Shown piece after piece: positions 36,919 through 45,742 of a DNA stretch of 64,000 bases (position 1 is the first letter of the stretch; the number at the start of each line of letters is the position of its first letter). The stretch is from a bacterium (GTDB lineage Bacteria > Hinthialibacterota > Hinthialibacteria > H5-UNCL2): assembly GCA_015075175.1 (NCBI GenBank), contig JABTUV010000010.1:62001-126000 (forward strand). The letters run 5' to 3'. The notes beneath the pieces were generated by a model. It worked only from the letters and a program-made list of their open reading frames with translations, did not search any database and was not told the origin of the DNA. A program made the position numbers and the translations under genes.

Positions 36919-38310
36919 ATGCTCCCGATGCGCATCGACGACCATCTGCAACCGGCGCAGCTTTCCGCCGGCCTGTCGCAGCTCTTCGAGCTGGCCGGAC
37001 CCAAGCTGGCCCGGTTGGCGCGGCGCTGGGACCCCGTCCACGGTTCCCCCGTGACGACCGTGGAGGGGCAGTATACGAGTCGCGGTTGGACCGAATGGAC
37101 GCAGGGCTTCCAGTACGGTCTCCTGCTCCTGCAATTCGACGCCACGGGGCAGGAGGAGTTCTTCCGGCTGGGACGGGACTTTACCTTGCGCTGCATGGCC
37201 CCGCACCTCACGCACACCGGCGTGCATGATCATGGATTCAACAATCTCTCGACCTACGGCCATCTGCGCCGGCTGGCGTTGGAGGGCAGGTCGGGCGAAG
37301 GCGAGGACGCCGTGCGCCTCTACCAGCTGGCGCTGCGCGTATCGGGCGCGGTGCAAGCCATGCGCTGGTCCACGCTCTCCGACGGCTCCGGCTTCATCTA
37401 CTCTTTTAATGGGCCGCATTCGCTCTTCGCCGACACCATCCGCTCCTGCCGCAGCCTGGTCCTTTCGCACCGGCTGGGCCACGTGCTGCTAGGCGAGAAC
37501 GACCGCCGCATCAGCCTCCTCTCGCGGGCCGTCCAGCATCTCCGCAACACCGCGCGCTACGCCGTTTACTACGGAGAGGGACGCGACAGCTACGACGAGC
37601 GCGGGCGCGTGGCCCATGAATCCATCTTCAACATGAACGACGGGCGCTATCGCTGTCCCAATACGCAGCAGGGCTATTCGCCTTTCAGTACCTGGACGCG
37701 CGGGCTGGCGTGGGTCATGTTGGGCGCGGCGGAGGAGCTCGAATTCCTGGCGCGCGTGGATGAGGCGGAGCTGGCGGAGTGCGGCGGCAAGGCGGAAGTG
37801 TTGGCGATGCTGAGCCGCATGGCGACGGCGACGTGCGATTTCTATCTTGAGAACACCGCGCTGGACGGCATTCCTTACTGGGACACGGGTGCGCCGGGAC
37901 TGGCGCGCATGGGCGACTGGCGCGGGCGTCCCGCGGAACCGGACAACGACCATGAGCCGGTCGACAGTTCCGCCGCCGCCATCGCGGCCCAGGGACTTCT
38001 GCGCCTGGGACGATACCTGGGCGGGCGGACCGAGCCGGGCCGAAAGTACCTGCAGGCGGGCCTCTGCGTCGCCCGCGCGCTCCTGGCCCCGCCGTATCTC
38101 AGTCTCGACCCCGGGCACGAAGGGTTGCTCCTGCACACGGTTTATCATCGTCCCAACGGTTGGGATTTCGTTCCCCCGGGCAAGTCCGTCCCGCAAGGCG
38201 AATCGTGCATGTGGGGGGATTATCATCTCATGGAGCTGGCGGTGTACCTGCAACGTCTGCTACAAGAAGGCGTGTATCTCACCTTCTGGGGACCGGAGGA
38301 AGAAGCGTGA
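36919..38310 (+). CDS. GH88-family unsaturated glucuronyl hydrolase
   Basis: A 463-residue (alpha/alpha)6-barrel protein. It follows GH88/GH105 landmarks: GWTEWTQGFQYGLLLLQFDA, GVHDHGFNNLSTYGHLRRLA, the central HESIFNMNDGRYRCPNTQQG, TWTRGLAWVMLGAAEE, PYWDTGAP, VDSSAAAIAAQGLLRLG and the C-terminal HEGLLLHTVYHRPNGW with WGDYHLMELAVYLQRL. These enzymes hydrate unsaturated uronyl ends left by polysaccharide lyases (glycosaminoglycans, ulvan, gellan). There is no signal peptide, so it acts in the cytoplasm on imported oligosaccharides. The start could be 36919 or the ATG at 36928. It is the first gene of the uronate/sulfated-glycan cluster and overlaps the next by 4 bases. Confidence 0.87.
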   Translation: MLPMRIDDHLQPAQLSAGLSQLFELAGPKLARLARRWDPVHGSPVTTVEGQYTSRGWTEWTQGFQYGLLLLQFDATGQEEFFRLGRDFTLRCMAPHLTHTGVHDHGFNNLSTYGHLRRLALEGRSGEGEDAVRLYQLALRVSGAVQAMRWSTLSDGSGFIYSFNGPHSLFADTIRSCRSLVLSHRLGHVLLGENDRRISLLSRAVQHLRNTARYAVYYGEGRDSYDERGRVAHESIFNMNDGRYRCPNTQQGYSPFSTWTRGLAWVMLGAAEELEFLARVDEAELAECGGKAEVLAMLSRMATATCDFYLENTALDGIPYWDTGAPGLARMGDWRGRPAEPDNDHEPVDSSAAAIAAQGLLRLGRYLGGRTEPGRKYLQAGLCVARALLAPPYLSLDPGHEGLLLHTVYHRPNGWDFVPPGKSVPQGESCMWGDYHLMELAVYLQRLLQEGVYLTFWGPEEEA

Positions 38311-39452
38311 AGGAGCATCGCATCGGCATCATCATGAACGGCGTGACCGGCCGCATGGGCGCGCACCAGCATCTGGCGCGGTCCATCGCCGCCATCCGCG
38401 CCGACGGCGGCGTCGTCGTCGCCGACGGCGAAGTGATCGTGCCCGATCCCATCCTGGTGGGACGCAACGAGGCCAAGCTGCAGAAACTCTCGCAAGAGCA
38501 CGGCGGGCTGCCCTGGAGCCTGGACCTCTCCGCCTGTCTCTCCGACCCGAGCTACAGCGTCTACTTCGACGCGCAGACCACCGACCGCCGGCTGGAGGCG
38601 GTCGCCGCCGCCCTCGCCGCGGGCAAGCACGTCTATTGCGAGAAACCCACGGCGACCAACATCGCGGATGCGCTCAAACTCCATCAACTGGCCGAGCGCG
38701 CGGGCGTCAAGCACGGCGTGGTTCAAGACAAACTCTGGCTGCCGGGCTTTCTCAAGCTGCGACAACTCATCGACAGCGGTTTTTTCGGCGAGATTCTGTC
38801 GGTGCGAGGCGAGTTCGGCTACTGGGTTTTCACCGGCGAACACCAGCCGGCCCAGCGGCCCTCCTGGAATTACAGGAAAGAAGAGGGCGGCGGCATCATT
38901 CTCGATCTGCTGTGCCATTGGCGCTATTTGATCGACAATCTCTTCGGGGAAGTTACGGCGGTGTCGTGCCTAGGCGCCACGCACGTCAAGAAGCGCTGGG
39001 ACGAGGCCGGCAGGCCGTATACGCCCACCGCCGAAGACGCCGCCTACGCGACCCTGACGACCGAGCGCGGCATCGTCTGCCATTTTAATTCATCCTGGAA
39101 CGTGCGCGTGCGGCGGGACGATCTTCTCACGCTGCAAGTGGACGGCATGCGCGGCTCGGCGGTCGCCGGCCTGCGCCGGTGCTGGGTGCAACCGGACGCG
39201 ACCACCCCGCGGCCCGTCTGGAATCCCGACATCGACAGTCCCATCAATTACTTTGACGGCTGGACGGAGGTTCCCACCACGCGCGACTACGGAAATGCTT
39301 TTCGCGCGCAGTGGGAGCTTTTCCTGCGCCACGTGGCGCTGGACGAGCCTTTTCGGTGGAATCTTCTGGAGGGAGCCAAGGGTGTGCAGTTGGCGGAGCT
39401 GGCGCATCGCTCGTGGCAGACGCGGGCGTGGGTCGACGTGCCGAAGCTGTGA
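38307..39452 (+). CDS. Gfo/Idh/MocA family oxidoreductase
   Basis: A 381-residue NAD(P)-dependent sugar or inositol-type dehydrogenase. It starts at GTG 38307, overlapping the GH88 stop (GTGA). Unusually, the N-terminal Rossmann motif is GIIMNGVTGRMGAHQHLARS, a dihydrodipicolinate-reductase-like version, but the family motif GKHVYCEKPTA and the C-terminal domain (GGGIILDLLCHWRYLIDNLF) are clear. The EKP Lys is present. It probably oxidises a hexuronate- or keto-sugar derivative from the polysaccharide. Coupled translation with GH88 supports one pathway. Confidence 0.88.
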   Translation: MKEHRIGIIMNGVTGRMGAHQHLARSIAAIRADGGVVVADGEVIVPDPILVGRNEAKLQKLSQEHGGLPWSLDLSACLSDPSYSVYFDAQTTDRRLEAVAAALAAGKHVYCEKPTATNIADALKLHQLAERAGVKHGVVQDKLWLPGFLKLRQLIDSGFFGEILSVRGEFGYWVFTGEHQPAQRPSWNYRKEEGGGIILDLLCHWRYLIDNLFGEVTAVSCLGATHVKKRWDEAGRPYTPTAEDAAYATLTTERGIVCHFNSSWNVRVRRDDLLTLQVDGMRGSAVAGLRRCWVQPDATTPRPVWNPDIDSPINYFDGWTEVPTTRDYGNAFRAQWELFLRHVALDEPFRWNLLEGAKGVQLAELAHRSWQTRAWVDVPKL

Positions 39453-39476
39453 GAAGCCGACAGACGCAATGCAGTC

Positions 39477-40212
39477 CCCCTCCCTCGGGGAGAGGTGAAG
39501 TCCTCTCCCTTGGGGAGAGGGTTAGGGTGAGGGGCGCGGCGCACAGGCGGGCTTCCTCACCCGGCGCTGCGCCGACCTCTCCCTCAGGGGAGGTGAGGCC
39601 CCTCCCTTGGGGAGAGGGTTAGTGAGGGGCGCGGCGTACAGGCGGGCTTCCTCACCCGGCGTTTGCGCCGACCTCTCCCCTCAGGAGGGAAGTCCCCTCC
39701 CTTGGGGAGGGTTAGGTGAGGGGCGCGGCTACAGGCGGGCTTCCCCTCACCCGGCGTCTGCGCCGACCTCTCCCTCAGGAGAGGGAAGAACGCACTACGC
39801 ACCGACTTCTCCCTCAGGAGAGGTGAAGTCCCTCTCCCTTGGGGAGAGGGTTAGGGTGAGGGGGCGCGGCGTACAGGCGGGTTTCCCCCTCACCCGGCGC
39901 TCGCGCCGACCTCCCCTCAGGGAGAGGGGAAGAACGCACTACGCACCGACTTCTCCCTCAGGAGAGGTAGAATCCTCTCCCCGGGGAAAGGTGGGGTGAG
40001 GGCGCGGCGCAAGGCGGGCTTCCTCACCCGGCGTTCGCGCCGACCTCCCAGGGAGGGGTGAAGTCCCTCCCTTGGGGAGAGGGTTAAGTGAGGGGCGCGG
40101 CGTACAGGCGAGTTTCCCCCTCACCCGGCGCTTCGCGCCGACCTCTCCCTCAGGGAGAGGTGAAGAATGCGCTTCGCGCCGACCTCTCCCTTGGAGAGGT
40201 GAAGAATGCGCT
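39477..40212. repeat. CTCTCCCTTGGGGAGAG repeat family D, tandem array of about six copies
   Basis: Units of about 110-120 bp run GGGGAGAGGGTTAGGGTGAG, then GGCGCGGCGTACAGGCGGGC, CCTCACCCGGCGCTGCGCCG and ACCTCTCCCTCAGGGAG. Copies start near 39480, 39600, 39695, 39825, 39965 and 40060 with small indels between them. It fills the 784-bp gap between the oxidoreductase and the cupin gene. Each copy is rich in short inverted repeats. A single diverged copy lies at 52818. Confidence 0.8.
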
Positions 40213-40236
40213 CCGCGCGGCAAGGAGGATGGCCCC

Positions 40237-40578
40237 ATGCCCCGATACATGATCGCACAACTGGATGAAGTCGCGCCCGTGGACTGCCCCTGCGGCGCCT
40301 CCCGGCGCGCCTTCGTCACGCCGGAAAACTCCGTCGCCACGCTGCACATGGTCGACATCAAGGACGACGCGCGCCCCCACTATCACAAGAAGCTGACGGA
40401 GATTTATCTTATTCTGGAGGGCGAGGGCGCAATGGAGCTGGACGGCGAGCGGGTTCCCGTCAAACCCATGACCGCCGTTTTCATCCCGCCCGGGGTGCGC
40501 CATCGCGCCGTGGGCCGGTTGCGCATCGTCAATGTTCCCATACCGGCATTTGACGCCGAGGACGAATGGTTCGATTAA
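40237..40578 (+). CDS. Cupin-fold protein
   Basis: A 113-residue single-domain cupin: HMVDIKDDARPHYHKKLTEI (H-x-H...E metal motif), LEGEGAMELDGERVPV and AVFIPPGVRHRAVG (second motif with PP-G-x-x-H). Metal ligands appear complete. Small cupins in carbohydrate clusters often act as sugar isomerases or lyase-like enzymes, or bind sugars; no specific role can be set. AAGGAGG is 8 bases before the ATG. It overlaps the ORF of the next gene slightly but stops before its likely start. Confidence 0.82.
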   Translation: MPRYMIAQLDEVAPVDCPCGASRRAFVTPENSVATLHMVDIKDDARPHYHKKLTEIYLILEGEGAMELDGERVPVKPMTAVFIPPGVRHRAVGRLRIVNVPIPAFDAEDEWFD

Positions 40579-40592
40579 CCGCGGAGGCGACC

Positions 40593-42118
40593 ATGAGCGT
40601 CACGCGCAGGGATTTCCTTTCAGGCGCGGGTGCGGCGGCGCTGGCGGCCGCCTTTCCCCGCTGCGCTTCTGCAAACGCGAGAAGCAACGAAAGCCGATTG
40701 AACCTGCTCCTGTTCATCGCCGACGATTTGGGCGCGACGCTGGGGTGCTACGGCGACGGGCAGGCGCGGACTCCCCATCTGGACGGCTTTGCCTATGAGT
40801 GCGTGCGCTTCGAGCGCGCCTTCGTCACCATGGCCAGCTGCAGCCCGTCGCGCAGCAGCATTCTCTCCGGCCTGTATCCGCACCAGAACGGCCAGATCGG
40901 GCTGGCCCATTACAGCTACAGCATGGCGCCGGGCCTGCCCAACCTGGTCAGCCTGTTGAAGGAGGCCGGCTATCGCACCGGCATCATCGGCAAGCTGCAC
41001 GTCAATCCCGCCTCCGATTTTCCCTATGATGATCGCGGCCTGGAACATTCCCGAACGCGCGACGTGCGCGCGGCGGCGGCGGACGCGGGCCGCTTCTTCG
41101 CCGAGAATGGCCAGCGCCCCTTCTTCCTCCACTTCAACGTCGTGGACCCCCACACCCCGCTCCTGGACCAGTACCAGGGCCTGCCGGAACGCCCCATGAG
41201 AGCTGACGAGGCCACAGTCTGGCCGTGGATCGGTCTGGACCATCCCACGTTGCGCCAGCGCATCGCCGGCTATTACAACTGCGTGTCGCGCGTGGATACG
41301 GCCTTCGGCCTGGTTTTGGACGAGCTGCGGAAGCACGGGCTGGAGGAGAACACGCTGATCGTCGTGCTCGGCGACCATGGGCCGCCCTTCACGCGCGGCA
41401 AGGCGAGCATCTATGAGGCGGGGCTTCGCATTCCCCTGCTCGTGCGCTGGCCGGGCCGGTCCCGACCGGGCGTGGTGCGACGGGAAATGGTTTCCACCAT
41501 CGATCTCCTACCGACTCTCTGCGAGGCCGCCGGCGCGCCGCTTCCGACAGGCCTGCCGGGACGCTCGATGGCCCCCCTCATAGGCGACCGCAAGGCGAGG
41601 TGGCGCGAGCTCCTGTTCGCCGAATATACGACCCATCCACCCGAGTGGTTCTTCCCCATGCGCAGCGTGCGCGACGATCGCTGCAAGCTGATTCACAACC
41701 TGCTGGCGCCCGCGCGTCCCAACCCCATCACGCTCATGGACAACTGCCCGGCGCGCTGATCTTTACGAGAAGCAGGGTTCCGAGGATGCCCGCGCGGCGC
41801 ATGTATGAGACCTACATTCGACCGCCCGAGTTCGAGCTGTACGATCTGAGGGAGGATCCTTGCGAGCGGAACAACCTGGCGGGTCGTCAGGAGATGGCGA
41901 AGATGGAGGCACGTTTGAAGAAGGCCCTTCTTGAGTGGCGGAAGGAGACGCGCGATCCGCTCTTGGACGGGGAGGAGTTGGCGCGGCTCCTGGCGGAGCA
42001 CGACGCGCTGATGGCGCGGGTCGAGGCGGCGCGCCGGGACGGCGCGGACTCCCGGCGCATCACCCAGCTGCGCCAGTTCCGCGCCGGCTACCACATCCCC
42101 GCGCGCAAGCGGGAGTAG
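40593..42118 (+). CDS. Tat-exported sulfatase (frameshifted near residue 390)
   Basis: Arylsulfatase-family protein with a twin-arginine signal (SVTRRDFLSGAGAAALAAAF). Metal-binding LLLFIADDLGATLGCYGDGQ is followed by the sulfatase signature CSPSRSS with Cys83, to be converted to formylglycine, then GYRTGIIGKLHV, FFLHFNVVDPHTPL and VVLGDHGPPFTRGKASIYEA. The first frame ends at 41759 after LLAPARPNPITLMDNCPA. The next frame resumes as RRMYETYIRPPEFELYDLRE, the conserved sulfatase end, to a stop at 42118. One or two missing bases between 41745 and 41790 would reconnect it. ATG 40593 has GGAGG upstream. It probably desulfates the polysaccharide handled by this cluster. Confidence 0.85.
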
Positions 42119-42121
42119 GCG

Positions 42122-42934
42122 ATGGAGGACCTGTCGCGCCTGTGCGTGCACACCATAACGACCCGGCCCTGGTCGCTGGCGGAGGCGGTCGAGCACTACG
42201 CCCGCGCGGGCGTGCGCGGGGTGACCGTTTGGCGCGATGTCTTCGAGACAGTAAGTCCCAAGGCGGCGCGACGAATGCTGGCCGACGCGGGACTGTCGAT
42301 CGTCAGTCTCTGTCGCGGCGGGTTCTTTCCCGCCGCGGACGCGGAGGGCCGTCGGAAGTCGATCGACGACAATCTGCGCGCGCTCGACCAGGCGGCTGAG
42401 ATGGGCGCACCCTTGGTCGTGCTCGTCTGCGGGGCCGTGCCCGGCTTGCCGCTGGCGGAAGCGCGCCGGCAGATCGCCGACGGCATCGCCGCCGTCCTGC
42501 CCGCCGCAGAGGCGCGCAGCCTCCGCCTCTCCGTGGAGCCGCTGCATCCCATGTACGCCGCCGATCGCTCCGCCATCAACACCCTCGCCCAGGCCAACGA
42601 CGTGGTCGAACGCCTCAATCATCCCAATCTGGGCGTCACCGTCGATGTCTATCATCTCTGGTGGGACCCGGACCTGGAGCAGCAGATTGCGCGCGCGGGC
42701 CGTCGCATCTTCTCCTTTCATGTCTCTGACTGGAGAGTCCCCACGCGCGACCTCTTGTCCGACCGCGGCCTGCCGGGCGAGGGCTGCATCCCGGTAAGAC
42801 AGATTCGCAGCCGGGTCGAGGCGGCGGGCTTTGACGGATTCGTCGAGGTGGAAATCTTCTCGGATCACTACTGGGCGATGGACCAGCGGTTTTTTTTGGA
42901 TAGGATCATCGCGTCGGCTCGCGCGCACGTCTGA
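42122..42934 (+). CDS. Sugar phosphate isomerase/epimerase (xylose isomerase-like TIM barrel)
   Basis: A 270-residue AP-endonuclease-2/xylose-isomerase-like TIM barrel. Metal and substrate residues occur in the usual places: LRLSVEPLHPMYAADRSAIN (Glu), HPNLGVTVDVYHLWWDPDLE (Asp/His), RIFSFHVSDW and GFVEVEIFSDHYW (Glu). These enzymes interconvert keto- and aldo-sugars or inosose derivatives. It begins 3 bases after the restored sulfatase stop, so they are co-transcribed. The specific substrate is unknown, but proximity to Gfo/Idh and SDR genes suggests a uronate- or inositol-like route. Confidence 0.85.
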   Translation: MEDLSRLCVHTITTRPWSLAEAVEHYARAGVRGVTVWRDVFETVSPKAARRMLADAGLSIVSLCRGGFFPAADAEGRRKSIDDNLRALDQAAEMGAPLVVLVCGAVPGLPLAEARRQIADGIAAVLPAAEARSLRLSVEPLHPMYAADRSAINTLAQANDVVERLNHPNLGVTVDVYHLWWDPDLEQQIARAGRRIFSFHVSDWRVPTRDLLSDRGLPGEGCIPVRQIRSRVEAAGFDGFVEVEIFSDHYWAMDQRFFLDRIIASARAHV

Positions 42935-42935
42935 T

Positions 42936-43012
42936 GTGGACTGCGGCTGCTTGCTGCCGCATGGGGGGTGTTGCGGGTAGCGCGCGGCAGCAAGCTGCCG
43001 CAGTCCATACGC
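42936..43012. repeat. CTGCGGCAGC hairpin repeat
   Basis: TGGACTGCGGCTGCTTGCTG (about 42936) and CAGCAAGCTGCCGCAGTCCA (about 42988) are near-perfect inverted repeats with an intervening GCATGGGGGGTGTTGCGGGT. A strong hairpin between the isomerase and SDR genes; it may attenuate transcription. Confidence 0.7.
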
Positions 43013-43033
43013 CGTGGTAAGAGGGATTCCAAT

Positions 43034-43813
43034 ATGAGCGGGGAAAACCAACCGGTCGCGCTGGTGACCGGCTCGGGCCGGGGCATCGGCCGCGCCATCG
43101 CGGAGGTCTTGGCGCGCGACGGCTTTTTCGTCGTCGTCAACGCCCTTCGTCCCGAGGGCGCGGAAGAGACACGCCGGGCGATCTTTGCGCGGGGCGGGCG
43201 CGCCGAGGTCCGCCTGGCCGACGTCAGCGACCGCGCGCAGCGCCAGGCGCTCCTCTCCTTCATCGACGAGACCTGCGGCAGGCTGGACCTCCTGGTCAAC
43301 AACGCCGGTATTGCGCCCGCCGTGCGCGCCGATCTCCTCGCGGCCGGCGAGGAGAGCTTCGATCGGCTCCTGTCCATCAACCTAAAAGGCCCGTACTTTC
43401 TCACGCAGGAAGTCGCGCGCCGCATGATCGCCTGGAAGGCCGAGGGAAAGACGCCGCGTCCCCGCATCGCCTTCATTTCGTCGATTTCGGCCTATGCGGT
43501 TTCGACGGATCGGGGCGACTATTGCGTGTCCAAGGCGGGCCTGTCGATGGCCGCGCAACTCTTCGCCGCGCGCCTGGCCGAATATGATATACCGGTGATC
43601 GAAATCCGGCCCGGCGTCATCCAGACCGACATGACCGCGGGCGTGAAGGAGAAATACGACCGGCTGATCGCGGAGGGGCTGTTGCCCACGCGGCGCTGGG
43701 GACGCCCCGAGGACGTGGCGCGCGCCGTCGCCGCCTTCGCCCGCGGCGACCTGGATTACTCGACCGGCGCGGCCATCGACGTATCCGGCGGCTTCAACCT
43801 GCGCCGCCTGTGA
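43034..43813 (+). CDS. SDR-family 3-ketoacyl-ACP reductase-like oxidoreductase
   Basis: A 259-residue short-chain dehydrogenase. The cofactor motif is [11 protein letters not shown], followed by NNAG, the catalytic Ser ([11 protein letters not shown]) and Tyr-x-x-x-Lys (DYCVSKAG), then [10 protein letters not shown] and the SGGFNLRRL end. All catalytic residues are present. In a carbohydrate cluster it probably reduces or oxidises a keto-sugar intermediate and not a fatty acid. ATG 43034 has GAGGGA upstream. Confidence 0.88.
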   Translation: MSGENQPVALVTGSGRGIGRAIAEVLARDGFFVVVNALRPEGAEETRRAIFARGGRAEVRLADVSDRAQRQALLSFIDETCGRLDLLVNNAGIAPAVRADLLAAGEESFDRLLSINLKGPYFLTQEVARRMIAWKAEGKTPRPRIAFISSISAYAVSTDRGDYCVSKAGLSMAAQLFAARLAEYDIPVIEIRPGVIQTDMTAGVKEKYDRLIAEGLLPTRRWGRPEDVARAVAAFARGDLDYSTGAAIDVSGGFNLRRL

Positions 43814-43824
43814 GAGTCGATCCA

Positions 43825-43961
43825 GCTGTCATTTCGACCGACAAGCTGTCATTTCGACCGACAAGCTGTCATTTCGACCGAAGGGAGAAATCTTCCCCCC
43901 TTCTCTCAACCGCGCGGGAGGCGGCTGAAAGATTTCTCCCTTCGGTCGAAATGACAGGGAG
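43825..43961. repeat. GTCATTTCGACCG repeat family C, copy 4
   Basis: Three direct copies of AGCTGTCATTTCGACCGA (about 19-20 bp period), the last continuing as AGGGAGAAATCTT. After 30 bases comes the inverse AAGATTTCTCCCTTCGGTCG. Lies upstream of the NRAMP-like gene. Confidence 0.8.
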
Positions 43962-43998
43962 CCAAAGACGGCGCACTGCTGACGTGAACGAGGAGACG

Positions 43999-45699
43999 AT
44001 GAACAACGCCATGGACCCGATTGCGCGCGACCGTGAACTCCTGGCCGAGGCCCGAGGTAAAGGACGCGGCGCCATGCTGCGGGCCTTTGTGCGGCTGTCC
44101 GGCCCCGGATGGCTGCAATCCGCCATCACCCTGGGCGGCGGCTCGCTGGCCTCCAGCCTCTATCTGGGCGTCCTGGCGGGCGCCAGCCTGCTCTGGCTGC
44201 AACCCTTCGCCATGATTCTGGGCGTGATCATGCTCTCCGCCATCGGTTACGTCACGCTTTCGACCGGAGAGCGGCCCTTCGGCGCCATCAACCGCCACGT
44301 CAATCCGGTCCTGGGCTGGGGCTGGATCATCGCCACCATGATGGCCAACTTGGTCTGGAGCATGCCGCAGTTCTCGCTGGGCGTGGGCGCCCTGCGGCAG
44401 AATCTCTTTCCCGTGCTGGATCGGCCCGAAGTCATCCAGCCCAACCTGAGTATGGCGCTGTGCAGCGGCTGTATTCTGATGGTGTGCCTGCTCGTCACGC
44501 TCTTCTATGATCGCGGCAGCCGGGGCGTAAAGCTGTTCGAGGCGATTCTCAAGATGATGGTCGGGGTGATCGTATTGTGCTTTTTCGGCGTCGTCGTGCG
44601 CATGAGCTGGGAAGGGGTTATCGATTGGCGCGCGATTTTTTCGGGCCTGGTTCCCGACCTGCGCATGTTGTCCCAGCCGGCGCGGACGTTCGCGCCCTAC
44701 CTGGCGGAGATGGACGAGTCGGCGCGGGCTTTCTGGAGCGGCATGATCGTCTCGCAGCAGCGCGACGTGATGATCAGCGCGGCGGCGACCGCCGTGGGCA
44801 TCAACATGACCTTTCTTCTGCCCTACTCGATGCTGCGCAAGGGTTGGGACCGGAATTTCCGCGGGCTGGCGATCTTCGATCTGTCGACCGGCCTGTTCGT
44901 GCCGTTCGTATTGGCGACCGGCATGGTGGTGATCGCGTCCGCCAGCCAGTTTCACACCAAGGCGCAGCCGGGCCTGGTCGAGCCGCTGCCGGGCGTTACG
45001 GTCAAAGGCAACCTGGTGGCGGATTACAACAAACTGCTCTCGGCGCGCATCGCCTCGCAGTTGGGTGCGGGCGCGCCCGCGGAGGCGGCGGCCGCCGCCA
45101 GGCAGGCGCTCCCCCGCCAGGAGAAGACCATGGCGGCCATGCTCGTCAAGCGTGACGCCTTCAACCTCGCCGACGCCCTCACCCCCCTCATCGGCAGCGA
45201 GTTCGCCCAGTATGTCTTCGGCGTCGGGGTGGTCGCCATGGTTGTCTCCTCCATCATCATGCTGATGATGATCAACGGCTTCGTGTTGTGCGAAATGCTG
45301 AACGTGCCTTCGCGCGGCAAGTGGTTTCGCATCGGCGCGGTGATGCCGGGCATCGGCGTGATCGCCCCCTTCGTGTGGGGGACCCAGCGCGCCCAGTTCT
45401 GGCTGGCGATTCCCGCGTCGGTCTTCGCCATGACGCTGATCTTCATCGCCTACTGGACGTTTTTCTTCATGATGAACAGCCGGACGCTGTTGGGCGAGGA
45501 CCGGCCGACGGGAGCGCGCCGCCTGCGCTGGAACCTCTTGATGTTGATCGCCGCGGGGGCCGCCTCGGCCGGCAGCTTCTGGGTCATCTGGTCCAAGGCG
45601 CGCTGGATCGGCGTGCTGGTGCTGGCGGCGTTTCTGGGATTGACGCTCATCGCGCACCTCGTGCGCCAGGCGAAACGCGCGCGTTCCGAGAGGGCCTGA
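43999..45699 (+). CDS. NRAMP-fold divalent metal transporter-like protein
   Basis: A 566-residue membrane protein with about 11 spans in LeuT/NRAMP-like order: GPGWLQSAITLGGGSLASSL, GWGWIIATMMANLVWSMPQF, MVGVIVLCFFGVVVRM, AAATAVGINMTFLLPYSMLR, GLAIFDLSTGLFVPFVLATG and VVAMVVSSIIMLMMINGFVL. Overall similarity suggests the NRAMP family, but the expected DPGN of span 1 reads GGGS and I see no MPH in span 6, so the substrate is probably not Mn or Fe. A loop of about 65 residues (QFHTKAQPGLVEPLPGVTVK) is also unusual. The ATG at 43999 has a close AGGAG. Last plus-strand gene of the glycan cluster. Confidence 0.75.
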   Translation: MNNAMDPIARDRELLAEARGKGRGAMLRAFVRLSGPGWLQSAITLGGGSLASSLYLGVLAGASLLWLQPFAMILGVIMLSAIGYVTLSTGERPFGAINRHVNPVLGWGWIIATMMANLVWSMPQFSLGVGALRQNLFPVLDRPEVIQPNLSMALCSGCILMVCLLVTLFYDRGSRGVKLFEAILKMMVGVIVLCFFGVVVRMSWEGVIDWRAIFSGLVPDLRMLSQPARTFAPYLAEMDESARAFWSGMIVSQQRDVMISAAATAVGINMTFLLPYSMLRKGWDRNFRGLAIFDLSTGLFVPFVLATGMVVIASASQFHTKAQPGLVEPLPGVTVKGNLVADYNKLLSARIASQLGAGAPAEAAAAARQALPRQEKTMAAMLVKRDAFNLADALTPLIGSEFAQYVFGVGVVAMVVSSIIMLMMINGFVLCEMLNVPSRGKWFRIGAVMPGIGVIAPFVWGTQRAQFWLAIPASVFAMTLIFIAYWTFFFMMNSRTLLGEDRPTGARRLRWNLLMLIAAGAASAGSFWVIWSKARWIGVLVLAAFLGLTLIAHLVRQAKRARSERA

Positions 45700-45742
45700 C
45701 GCGCCTGCGAGAGGAGGGAACCGAGTTCGCGGCCTGGGCGCG

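Noticed and set aside
43906-45657. 583-codon minus-strand open frame
   Set aside because: Antisense of the NRAMP-like gene; composition is Arg/His/Asp-rich with no domain.
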